NCBI GenBank assembly: GCA_947626405.1
Contig: CANQSE010000016.1
Location: forward strand, 1-15,477
DNA: 15,477 nucleotides
Origin: an uncultured Acetatifactor sp.
GTDB taxonomy: Bacteria > Bacillota > Clostridia > Lachnospirales > Lachnospiraceae
Reading direction: 5' to 3'
Shown: piece by piece, positions 5,480 to 13,007 of the stretch
Position numbering within the stretch: position 1 is the stretch's first letter
Layout: every line of letters starts with the position of its first letter
Made by a program: the position numbers and the translations under genes
The notes under the pieces: model-generated
What the model was told of the DNA's origin: nothing
Databases searched by the model: none
What the model saw: only the letters and a program-made list of their open reading frames with translations

Positions 5480-8416
5480 TTAAAGCTCGTCCGTGATGCC
5501 GGCGTCGGGCATGTCCGCCGTGCCGGTTATCAGTTCCTCCTCAGCCAGACCGTAATAATACATTACTATATCCCTTGTCGCCTGTGCGGCGTAGTCCGAG
5601 GAATATCCAAACGGGATCCTGGTCGCGATTGCGATCTCAGGGCTCTCGCTGGGCGCGTAGCACACGAAAAGCGCATGGCTCGGGCGGCTCTTTGTCTGCT
5701 CGGCCGTTCCGGTTTTCCCCGACACCTCAACCGCAAGATCGTTAAAGTAAATCTTGTTCTGGACAACCTGCCGCATACCGGTGTGTATGGCGTCCCAATA
5801 GTCGGCAGGCATATCAACGTGGTTGCGGACGACGGGTTCCTGTTCAAATATCACGTTGCCCTGGGAATCCGTGATTTTGTCTATCAGCGTAAGGTTATAG
5901 CATGTCCCGGAATTTGCAACGGTGCTCACGTACCGCGCCAGAGCGGCCGTCGTATAGCTGTTTGTGCCCTGCCCTATTGCGGAACGCACCGGGTCCATGT
6001 CGGACACGTTGGGGGAAGCCTCGGACAGCTCCACTCCCGACTTGTCGGTCAGGCCGAACATGTCGGCGTATTTGTACAGCGCGTCAAGTCCCGCCTTCTC
6101 GTCGTAGGTGCCCTCGGTGGTTGCAAGCCTGTAGCCCACGTCATAAAAATAGTAGTCGCAGGAATCCCTGATCGCCGTTACGACCGTCTCATTTCCGTGG
6201 CCCCATGTGCTCCAGCACCTTGGAGAAGGCACGATGTTTGTGTAGAGTCCGGTGCAGTCGATACGGCTCGACAGGCTTACCACACCCTCCATCAGCCCCG
6301 CCGTGGCTGACACCATCTTAAAGGTTGACCCCGGCGCCAGTGCGGACTGTGTGGCATAGTTGTACTGAGGGTTTGACTTGTCGGCGTTTAATTTGGCATA
6401 GTATTCCGCGTTTACGGAATTTGCCATCATGTTGTTGTCATATCCCGGGTATGAGACCAGAGCAAGGACATCCCCAGTGTTTACGTCTGTGATGACGACG
6501 GAGGCGTTGCAGGGGTCAAGCGCGAGCTGAGCTGGCGTGATGTTGATCTGGCGAATCCTGTTCATCATAAAGTTGTATGCGCTCAGCTTACCGGAATACA
6601 GCGCTTCCTTGTCCTCTACGGGGACGTTTACCAGGTTCTGCTCGCAGAGAATCTGACAGACCTGCCTTCCGGTTATCACGTCGGACATAATCATGTATTT
6701 GAAAATACGCTTCTGAAATTCCGTGTTTGAATTTATCATCTCAATGATATAGTCAAGCAGCTTGCTGTAGATCTCGTCAGACTCCGAATATTTGTCTTCG
6801 AGGTCGAGCCTGCTTACGTCTATCCAGTTTTGGGCAATACAGTGTTTAAGGTATTCGTTAAGACTGATAACCTCGTTTTTTGTCCAGTCGATATATACTG
6901 CGTCGTCCGTGTCCACCTCGCCTGACATTATAATCCCCTGATCGTTTAAGAGAGACACTATCCTGCTCTCATAGATCTGATATTCCTCATTCAGCCTGTT
7001 GTAAGGAGTGAGGTCTTCGGTGAGCTCCGCCGTGAGCTTTTCATAGACAGCCGCCCTGTAATCCAGGTATCTGCCGTAGACTTCGCGCTCCGTCTCGCCC
7101 GCGTTTTCCTCTGCCATCGCCTTGAGATCAATGATGCTGTTGTTAAACATTGCAAAGTAGACGTCGTAAATAGGTATTTTGATGTCGGAGCTGCTTGAAG
7201 TTTCCGTCGCTTTATATTCCCTTGCGTTTATGATCTTGTCCGCTATAAGTCCCGCCAGGTGCTGCTCCATGATATCGTAGACTGCCTTTGTAAGATCCAT
7301 GTCTATTGTCAGGTAGACATCCTTGCCGGCCACGGCCTCCCTGCGGTCAAGAATGGCGATCACCTTACCCATATTGTCTACCACCACGGACTCATAGCCT
7401 TTTTCTCCCTGAAGCGTCGTCTCAAGGTACGATTCGATGCCGCCCTTTCCGACCACGTCGTTTATGGTGTAGGCCCTGTCGGTCACACCCTCGTCGATGA
7501 GCTTATCGTTTAGCTCGGTCAGCTCGTCCGACGAAATTTTTCCCGTATATCCAAGCACGTGCGCGAAGTATTTGCTGTCCACGTACCTGCGCATTGTGTC
7601 TTCAACGATGGAGACGCCCGGCAGATCGGGTGAGTTTTCCATTATCACCGCAACCGTCTTTTCGCTTATTCCGGACGCCACGGTGGTACCGATATATTTC
7701 CTGTACGACGTAAGGTTCATTGCATAGCGAAGCGTCACAAGCTGGAGCCATTCCTTTTTTGTATAGCCGGCTCCGGCATGAAAGGCGCCCGAAGAATCGT
7801 CGGGATTTTCATACTGGCCGATTGCAAACGCAATCCCGCTCCCCGAAGGGCGGCTCAGGTATTCCATAAGCTCCTGCGCAGAGGTCTCCCGCTCCTCGTC
7901 GGATAGCATGTCCACCGAGGCGTACCCGTAGATGTCCGCCAGGAAACGGAGTCTTGCCGTGCCGTCCACCGAATAGGCAAACTGCCCGTTCTCGTCTATA
8001 ATTATGCGAAAATCCGTGATTATTGAGTCACCGTTTTTTTCGATCATGCCGATCAGCCTGCTTAACATGTCGTTTAGCTGTGCGTTTTTGTCTTTTCCGG
8101 ACTCAAACACATCCTCGACCTTAACCGAATACGCAAGCTCGTTGTATGCAAGAAGATTTCCGTTGCGATCGTAAATATTTCCTCTTGTGCTCGCAATGTC
8201 TCTGGTCTTTTCCACCTCGAGCACAAACTGTTCCAGATATTCCTCTCCGTGGACTATCTGGAGCTGAAAGCACCGATAAATCAGAAGTCCGCAGAGGAGG
8301 GAAAAGATCACCGTAAAAACGGTCATCCTGCTTGTGAAAAAACCGATCACTTTTTCCCTGAACTCGTCAAACAAATTTCTGTTCTCTCCTTTTTTCGTGC
8401 GCTTCCAGTTTCTCAT
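5480..8416 (-). CDS. Penicillin-binding protein 2-type transpeptidase (class B PBP) with a large insertion
   Basis: A membrane-anchored DD-transpeptidase that cross-links new lateral-wall peptidoglycan, the presumed partner of RodA. Of 978 residues, about 31-50 form the single membrane anchor. The dimerisation region includes STRGNIYDRNG (76-86). The catalytic motifs are STFK (Ser697, Lys700), SCD (752-754, the SxN-type box) and KTG (901-903). Typical PBP2 proteins have 600-700 residues; the excess is mainly about 245 charged, helix-rich residues (about 389-633) between DVYLTIDMDL and the strand VVITDVNTGDVLALVSYPGYD. Start: ATG at 8416 overlaps mreD by 50 bases behind a cramped AAGGTGA site. 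A TTG at 8374 with AAGGAG 11 bases upstream would cut the overlap to 8 bases and is a serious alternative. Confidence 0.92.
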   Translation of the reverse strand: MRNWKRTKKGENRNLFDEFREKVIGFFTSRMTVFTVIFSLLCGLLIYRCFQLQIVHGEEYLEQFVLEVEKTRDIASTRGNIYDRNGNLLAYNELAYSVKVEDVFESGKDKNAQLNDMLSRLIGMIEKNGDSIITDFRIIIDENGQFAYSVDGTARLRFLADIYGYASVDMLSDEERETSAQELMEYLSRPSGSGIAFAIGQYENPDDSSGAFHAGAGYTKKEWLQLVTLRYAMNLTSYRKYIGTTVASGISEKTVAVIMENSPDLPGVSIVEDTMRRYVDSKYFAHVLGYTGKISSDELTELNDKLIDEGVTDRAYTINDVVGKGGIESYLETTLQGEKGYESVVVDNMGKVIAILDRREAVAGKDVYLTIDMDLTKAVYDIMEQHLAGLIADKIINAREYKATETSSSSDIKIPIYDVYFAMFNNSIIDLKAMAEENAGETEREVYGRYLDYRAAVYEKLTAELTEDLTPYNRLNEEYQIYESRIVSLLNDQGIIMSGEVDTDDAVYIDWTKNEVISLNEYLKHCIAQNWIDVSRLDLEDKYSESDEIYSKLLDYIIEMINSNTEFQKRIFKYMIMSDVITGRQVCQILCEQNLVNVPVEDKEALYSGKLSAYNFMMNRIRQINITPAQLALDPCNASVVITDVNTGDVLALVSYPGYDNNMMANSVNAEYYAKLNADKSNPQYNYATQSALAPGSTFKMVSATAGLMEGVVSLSSRIDCTGLYTNIVPSPRCWSTWGHGNETVVTAIRDSCDYYFYDVGYRLATTEGTYDEKAGLDALYKYADMFGLTDKSGVELSEASPNVSDMDPVRSAIGQGTNSYTTAALARYVSTVANSGTCYNLTLIDKITDSQGNVIFEQEPVVRNHVDMPADYWDAIHTGMRQVVQNKIYFNDLAVEVSGKTGTAEQTKSRPSHALFVCYAPSESPEIAIATRIPFGYSSDYAAQATRDIVMYYYGLAEEELITGTADMPDAGITDEL

Positions 8417-8885
8417 TCACCTTAAGGATCAGCGGATAGAGAAACAGTGTGACCACTGTGGTGTAAAGTGCCTCCGGCAGGATCACATGGCTGAAATAGT
8501 AGGCAAACTGCAGTCTGCCCCGAAGCATGAACATCAGGATATAGCAGATGAAGCCATAGGACAGATCGCTGGTGATAATAAGCGCCATCGGCAGCTTTAT
8601 ATCTTCCGGGTAAAAGATTCGGCTGAATTTGCCGTTCAAAAATCCTATGTACATTAACAACAGGGCGTAAAACCCCAGGAAGCTGCCGAAGCAGGCATCA
8701 TTCAGCAAACCGCAGAAAAAACCGATAAGCAGTCCCTCCTTCTCCCCGCGCATAAATCCGAAGGAGGACGTAAGGACGATCATAAGATTTGGAATGATAC
8801 CGGCGAATGAAATGCTTCCGAAGACGCTGCACTGCAGGATAAAACACCCCAATATGAAAATTGCAACCACAAATTTACGCAGCAT
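8367..8885 (-). CDS. mreD: Rod shape-determining membrane protein MreD
   Basis: A small integral membrane member of the elongasome. The 172 residues are mostly hydrophobic, with about five or six segments, and contain the family-like stretch IIPNLMIVLTSSFGFMRGEKEGLLIGFFCGLLND in two adjacent segments. The C-terminal tail is basic (HEKRREQK). The order mreC-mreD-PBP2 and the 5-base gap from mreC support the call, since MreD sequence itself is weakly conserved. ATG at 8885, with a GGGGA-type site overlapping the end of mreC. Confidence 0.88.
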   Translation of the reverse strand: MLRKFVVAIFILGCFILQCSVFGSISFAGIIPNLMIVLTSSFGFMRGEKEGLLIGFFCGLLNDACFGSFLGFYALLLMYIGFLNGKFSRIFYPEDIKLPMALIITSDLSYGFICYILMFMLRGRLQFAYYFSHVILPEALYTTVVTLFLYPLILKVNEKLEAHEKRREQKFV

Positions 8886-8890
8886 ACAGG

Positions 8891-9763
8891 TTATTCCCCA
8901 TCAAATGATTGTTTCCTGTCCGTAATCACAAGCACCACGCTCAGGTGTTCAAAATCCACCGTGGGAGTGATAAGACCGGATTTTGTAAGGTTGTTGGCAT
9001 CCGTCTCTATGCTGCTTATATATCCTATCAGAATGTTTGGCAGGTATTTGTCGCTTATGTTGGATGTCACAATCTTGTCTCCCACCGCAACCGAGTCCCG
9101 ACTGTCAACAAGCTGTCCGAATGTGATGCAGTTGTCCGCCATAAGCTTAAGATTACCGGAAACGATCATGTTGTCTTCGGTTGCAAGCGTCATGGCGCTT
9201 ACGTTGCTGTTGTCCGAAATGATTGCCGTCACCCGTGACCAGTTTGGCCCGACGGCCGTTATCAGTCCGACCAGGCCGCCGTCCGCTATCACATTCAAAT
9301 CCTTTTCAATCCCGTCGTCGGATCCCTTGTCTATGAGGAAGGATGAATACCAGTTTCCCGCGTCGCGGCTTATAATTCTGGCGCCGACCTTGTGGTAGGA
9401 TCCGTACTGTTCGTCAAGCCCCACTAACTCTCTGAGCTGATTGAGCTCGTATTTATCCTGCTGAAGGAGGGTATTTTCCTCCGTGAGGGCGGCGTTTTCC
9501 GCCTTAAGGCGTTCATTTTCCGCCAGAAGATCCCTTATCTGCGCAAGCTCGTCGGTACGGTTGGAAAACCACTCTCCCATCCTGCCAATACCCTGCTGGA
9601 ACGGGATCACGACCCTTCCCACCACGGCATTTAACGGACGGTTAAAGAGGTCCGTACCGAAGGTGACGAGCATAAGGAAGGTACAGAGGATTGTCAGAAT
9701 CAGCAGGAGGTATTTTCCCGGTATTGTAAATTTCTCCCCTTTTTTCTTTATGACTGGGCTCAT
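8891..9763 (-). CDS. mreC: Rod shape-determining protein MreC
   Basis: An extracytoplasmic elongasome scaffold that links MreB/MreD to PBP2. The 290 residues have a short cytoplasmic tail, one membrane segment (about 18-37), a coiled coil (about 66-113, rich in Leu/Glu/Asn as in LLAENERLKAENAALTEEN) and a beta-rich C-terminal domain with SSFLIDKGSDDGI and GGLVGLITAVG, typical of MreC. The ATG overlaps the mreB stop in ATGA (9763-9760), so translation is coupled, with GAAGGG about 8 bases upstream. Confidence 0.94.
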   Translation of the reverse strand: MSPVIKKKGEKFTIPGKYLLLILTILCTFLMLVTFGTDLFNRPLNAVVGRVVIPFQQGIGRMGEWFSNRTDELAQIRDLLAENERLKAENAALTEENTLLQQDKYELNQLRELVGLDEQYGSYHKVGARIISRDAGNWYSSFLIDKGSDDGIEKDLNVIADGGLVGLITAVGPNWSRVTAIISDNSNVSAMTLATEDNMIVSGNLKLMADNCITFGQLVDSRDSVAVGDKIVTSNISDKYLPNILIGYISSIETDANNLTKSGLITPTVDFEHLSVVLVITDRKQSFDGE

Positions 9764-10770
9764 TTACTCATCCCTTCAATGGCATAAGCCACGGATTTAT
9801 AATTGTCGTCTTTGATTATTTTGGCAAGCCCCTCGACAACGCTCGTCATGGGCTCCTGCGCTTTGTTGATTTTAAGTCCCGTTCCGGCTCCAAGCCTCTC
9901 CGCGAGGTGGCTTACCTGAGACGCCCCTCCGGTCAGATAGACGCCGTGCCGGTAGATATCGGCGGCAAGCTCAGGCGGCGTCCTCTCAAGTATCACCTTC
10001 ACGTTGTCAACTATGGTGTGGAAATGCTCCTCGAGACATTCCGTGACAAGCTTTGTCGGTATCTCTCTCTCTATGGGAAGTCCTGTCACGATATCGCGGC
10101 CGTACACAACGGCTCCCGTGCCTGCCTGTTCAAGATCGCTTAAAGACATCTTTACCGTCTCCGCAGTTTTCCCGCCGATTATAAGGCTGTATTCCTTTCT
10201 CACGGCGTTTCTTATCGCCTCGTCAAATTTAAGTCCGCCCGTCTTTATAAGGCGGCTTAACACGATGCCGCCCAGGGACAGTATTGAAATTTCCGTGGTC
10301 TCGTACCCCACGTTTACAACCAGGACTCCCTGTGAATTTTTTACGTCTATGTCAAGTCCAAGACCGTCCGCAACAGCCTTTTCGACCACCATAATCTTTT
10401 TTGCCCTCACTCCGGCGTCGCGTATCAGATCGTAAAAAGCTCTTTTTTCAACCTCCGTGACGTCAGTGGGAACCGCGATATAGAAATCTGCGGGCTTGCT
10501 GCTTCCCCTCTGCAGATCGTTTACGAAATAGCGCACCAGCGTCTCCATATTTTTAATATCCGCGATGACTCCGTTTGAAAGCGGATATGAAATATGAATA
10601 TTGCCGGGAGCTTTTTCATACATTTCAAAAGCGGAGTCTCCATAGGCAAACAGAGTGTTCTTGTTTTCTATGGCGATCATATTCTTTTCAACCATGATAT
10701 GATCGTCGCTCCTGCTGTAGATTTTGATATTGTTTGTACCAAGGTCGATGCCAAATGCGTTGGTTGCCAA
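9760..10770 (-). CDS. mreB: MreB-like actin homologue, divergent
   Basis: A cytoplasmic actin-fold filament protein positioned to guide wall synthesis with MreC/MreD. The 336 residues fit the family length. Phosphate-1 (FGIDLGTNN, 6-14) and the adenosine loop (YLTGGASQVSHL) are recognisable. The phosphate-2 motif, normally DIGGGTTE, reads NVGYETTE (153-160), so the usual Asp is Asn and two glycines are changed. The connect-1 segment reads VVEKAVADGLGL instead of the usual EEPLAAAIGAGL. The start is a TTG at 10770 with AAAGGAG 7 bases upstream. Location at the head of mreBCD supports mreB, but a specialised MreB paralogue, with a canonical copy elsewhere, cannot be excluded. Confidence 0.88.
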   Translation of the reverse strand: MATNAFGIDLGTNNIKIYSRSDDHIMVEKNMIAIENKNTLFAYGDSAFEMYEKAPGNIHISYPLSNGVIADIKNMETLVRYFVNDLQRGSSKPADFYIAVPTDVTEVEKRAFYDLIRDAGVRAKKIMVVEKAVADGLGLDIDVKNSQGVLVVNVGYETTEISILSLGGIVLSRLIKTGGLKFDEAIRNAVRKEYSLIIGGKTAETVKMSLSDLEQAGTGAVVYGRDIVTGLPIEREIPTKLVTECLEEHFHTIVDNVKVILERTPPELAADIYRHGVYLTGGASQVSHLAERLGAGTGLKINKAQEPMTSVVEGLAKIIKDDNYKSVAYAIEGMSK

Positions 10771-10777
10771 AACGATA

Positions 10778-10784
10778 CTCCTTT
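10778..10784 (-). promoter_or_regulatory. Ribosome binding site supporting the TTG start of mreB
   Basis: AAAGGAG on the minus strand, 7 bases before TTG (10770-10768), the codon that leads directly into the conserved FGIDLGT motif. The 80-base gap upstream of mreB holds no clear promoter. Confidence 0.75.
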
Positions 10785-10850
10785 CTGACGTATGCGGCCT
10801 TTGTGAAGGTCTGCCTGTTATTTCATGTCCACGAAGCCTTCATGTTGTTT

Positions 10851-11543
10851 TCACGAAAGGCGGGAGCTTTCTTTAAAGCTGAAATACCGGTTGTCGCCGA
10901 TAATAATGTGGTCCAGGAGGGGAATGTCCATCTTTTCCCCAAGTTCGCTGAGACTGTGCGTCAGCTCCTCGTCCGCCCTGCTTGGAGAAGGATCTCCGCT
11001 CGGATGGTTGTGGACCAACAGAATGTTTACCGCCTTCTGCCCGAGAGCTTCCATAAAAATCTCCCGCGGCGATATGAGCGCCATCCTGACGCTGCCCTCC
11101 GAAAGCTTTTTCTCAGCGATTAGCTGTCCCTTTGCGTCAAGGCATGCCAGTACGACATGCTCCGTCGGAAGGTGGCGAAGCTTTTCCATAAAGTATGCGG
11201 CGGCCTGTCCCGAGCTTTGGAATATTGCTCCGCTGCTTGCGCTCGCAGCGCTCATGCGCTTTGACAGCTCGGCGAGGCACTTTAATTTTACCGCCTTTAC
11301 CTGGCCTATCCCGTTTATGCTCATAAGTTCTTCGAGCGTGACATTGTAAAGGCCGAGAAGTCCCTCCCTGGGATATTTTGTCAGGTCTATAACCTGCTTT
11401 GCAAGCTGCAGGGCGCTCTTTTCCCTTGTGCCCGTGCGGATGATTACGGCTAACAGCTCAGCCTCCGTCAGATTTTCCGGCCCAAACCGGAGAAATCTCT
11501 CATAGGGCAGTTCATGACTGCCGTTTACCTGTGTTTTCTTCAT
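10851..11543 (-). CDS. radC: RadC family JAMM-domain protein
   Basis: A JAB1/MPN-like metalloprotein found beside mreB in many Firmicutes; its cellular role is still unsettled despite the historic DNA-repair name. The 230 residues have an N-terminal ELPYERFLRFG...ELLAVIIRTGT region, a helix-hairpin-helix motif (LMSINGIGQVKAVKL, about 73-87), and the C-terminal metal-binding signature HNHPSGDPSPSRAD with His178, His180 and Asp191. I start it at the ATG at 11543, next to AAAGGGAG, because the conserved family sequence begins there; an extension of 20 codons upstream (from 11603) would include the promoter and leader. It has a probable promoter and a small leader hairpin. Confidence 0.92.
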   Translation of the reverse strand: MKKTQVNGSHELPYERFLRFGPENLTEAELLAVIIRTGTREKSALQLAKQVIDLTKYPREGLLGLYNVTLEELMSINGIGQVKAVKLKCLAELSKRMSAASASSGAIFQSSGQAAAYFMEKLRHLPTEHVVLACLDAKGQLIAEKKLSEGSVRMALISPREIFMEALGQKAVNILLVHNHPSGDPSPSRADEELTHSLSELGEKMDIPLLDHIIIGDNRYFSFKESSRLS

Positions 11544-11571
11544 GCGTCTCCCTTTTGCCTTCTCCGACGCA
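11543..11571 (-). other. Leader hairpin enclosing the radC ribosome binding site
   Basis: TGCGTC (11571-11566) and GACGCA (11548-11543) can pair on the minus strand with a 17-base loop containing AAAGGGA. The 3' arm includes the A of the radC start codon. The stem is short, so any effect on translation is inference. Confidence 0.35.
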
Positions 11572-11588
11572 AAAAAGCCCCACATGTC

Positions 11589-11594
11589 ATTATA
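11589..11594 (-). promoter_or_regulatory. Candidate -10 element upstream of radC
   Basis: A perfect TATAAT on the minus strand, about 46 bases before the radC ATG and inside the 94-base gap after the PLP-enzyme gene. No good -35 is seen at 16-18 bases (the hexamers there are CTTCTG, ACTTCT or CACTTC), so the promoter is plausible but unproven. It could drive radC and the mre-min block. Confidence 0.45.
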
Positions 11595-11637
11595 TAGTAC
11601 CACAAAATGGCAGAAGTGTACATAAAAATCATAGAAA

Positions 11638-12960
11638 TTATTTTGACGTTTTTCTACAATCCAGGGATGTCCGCGTCACGATCCCGGCGTCAAGCAGGGA
11701 CTGGAGAGAGCGAAGCAGTCCGAATTTGGCGTGCGGCCAGGTAAGTCCGCCCTGGAAATACACAGCGTAAGGCGGCTTTATCGGCCCGTCCGCGGAAAGC
11801 TCGATCGACGAGCCGGACACGAACGCCCCTGCGGCCATGATTACTTTGGAGTCATAGCCCGGCATGTCCCATGGCTGCGGAGTCACATGGCTGTCAACGG
11901 GGGCTCCTGCCTGGATACCCTGGCAGAAGGCAATCACGGCCTCGGGACTTTCAAGTGTCACGGCCTGAATGATGTCGTGTCTTGACTCTCTGCCGTCAGG
12001 CACTACCTTATACCCCAAAGCTTCGTAGAGATTTGCCGCAAACACCGCACCCTTGAGCGCACTGGCCGTGACTGTCGGGGCAAGGAAGAAGCCCTGGTAA
12101 AAATCCTTTAAAACGCCAAGGGAAGCGCCGACCTCCTTTGCAAGTCCGGGAGAGGTCAGGCGGCAGGCGGCGTTTTCCACACACTCCTTTGTCCCGACTA
12201 TATAGCCGCCTATGGGCGCAAGGCCGCCGCCGGGATTCTTGATCAAGGATCCCACCACCATGTCGGCTCCTGCCTGGCTTGGCTCCCGCTCCTCAACAAA
12301 CTCGCCGTAGCAGTTGTCAACCATACAGATCACATGGGGATTTATCCCCTTTACAAATGAGATAAGATCTCCGATCCGCTCAACCGAAAGCGTGGGCCTG
12401 GTCTGATAGCCCTTGGAGCGCTGTATGGTAACAAGGCGCGTTTTGGGACCTATCGCCTTTTTAATGTTTTCGTAGTCGAATCCTCCGTCGGGGAGAAGAT
12501 CCACCTGACGGTACGTGATTCCGTACTCTGCAAGGGAACCTCTTGAGGGCCGTATTCCTATTACCTCCTCCAGAGTGTCGTAGGGTTTGCCGACAGGGGA
12601 TAAAAGTTCGTCTCCGGGCCTTAAATTGCTCATAAGCGCCAGGGCAAGCGCATGGGTCCCGCAGGTGATCTGCGGACGCACCAGAGCGTCTTCTGCGCCG
12701 AACACTTTGGCGTAAACCGCCTCCAGAGTATCACGCCCCAAATCGTTGTAGCCGTACCCTGTGGTGCCAAGAAGGCATGCCTCGCTTACCCTTGCCTCCT
12801 GCATGGCATGTATAACCTTAAGCTGATTATACTCCGCCATCCTGTCGATCTGCCGGAAACGTTCTTCAAGTTTTTCCAGAATTTTGCATCCGTATTCATA
12901 GACCGGAGCAGAGATGCCCATAGATGCATACAGGCGTTGTAAAGTGTCTTTGTCTTCCAT
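11638..12960 (-). CDS. ynbB: Met-gamma-lyase-like / aluminium resistance family PLP enzyme (YnbB type)
   Basis: A fold-type I PLP-dependent protein of the family named after methionine gamma-lyase and aluminium resistance; its physiological reaction is not established. The 440 residues contain GTHALALAL (101-109, cofactor region), MVDNCYGEFVE with Asp215 for the pyridine nitrogen, and SLIKNPGGGLAPIGGY with Lys241 as the expected Schiff-base lysine. The ATG at 12960 has AAAGGA about 11 bases upstream. It follows miaA by 47 bases; B. subtilis ynbB is also in the mutL-miaA neighbourhood, which agrees with the call. The downstream gap begins the radC leader. Confidence 0.9.
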   Translation of the reverse strand: MEDKDTLQRLYASMGISAPVYEYGCKILEKLEERFRQIDRMAEYNQLKVIHAMQEARVSEACLLGTTGYGYNDLGRDTLEAVYAKVFGAEDALVRPQITCGTHALALALMSNLRPGDELLSPVGKPYDTLEEVIGIRPSRGSLAEYGITYRQVDLLPDGGFDYENIKKAIGPKTRLVTIQRSKGYQTRPTLSVERIGDLISFVKGINPHVICMVDNCYGEFVEEREPSQAGADMVVGSLIKNPGGGLAPIGGYIVGTKECVENAACRLTSPGLAKEVGASLGVLKDFYQGFFLAPTVTASALKGAVFAANLYEALGYKVVPDGRESRHDIIQAVTLESPEAVIAFCQGIQAGAPVDSHVTPQPWDMPGYDSKVIMAAGAFVSGSSIELSADGPIKPPYAVYFQGGLTWPHAKFGLLRSLQSLLDAGIVTRTSLDCRKTSK

Positions 12961-13007
12961 CTTACGGGATTCCTTTCTTAAACAGACATTTGAAGCAGTC
13001 CGCGGGG

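Noticed and set aside
5675..6310. Plus-strand open frame of 211 codons opposite the PBP2 catalytic domain
   Set aside because: It mirrors the conserved transpeptidase coding sequence and its translation is rich in Arg, His and Cys without domain features; a shadow frame.
10771..10850. Possible terminator or promoter in the radC-mreB gap
   Set aside because: TGAAGG and CCTTCA could pair only across a 27-base loop, there is no T tract, and no paired -35/-10 is seen.
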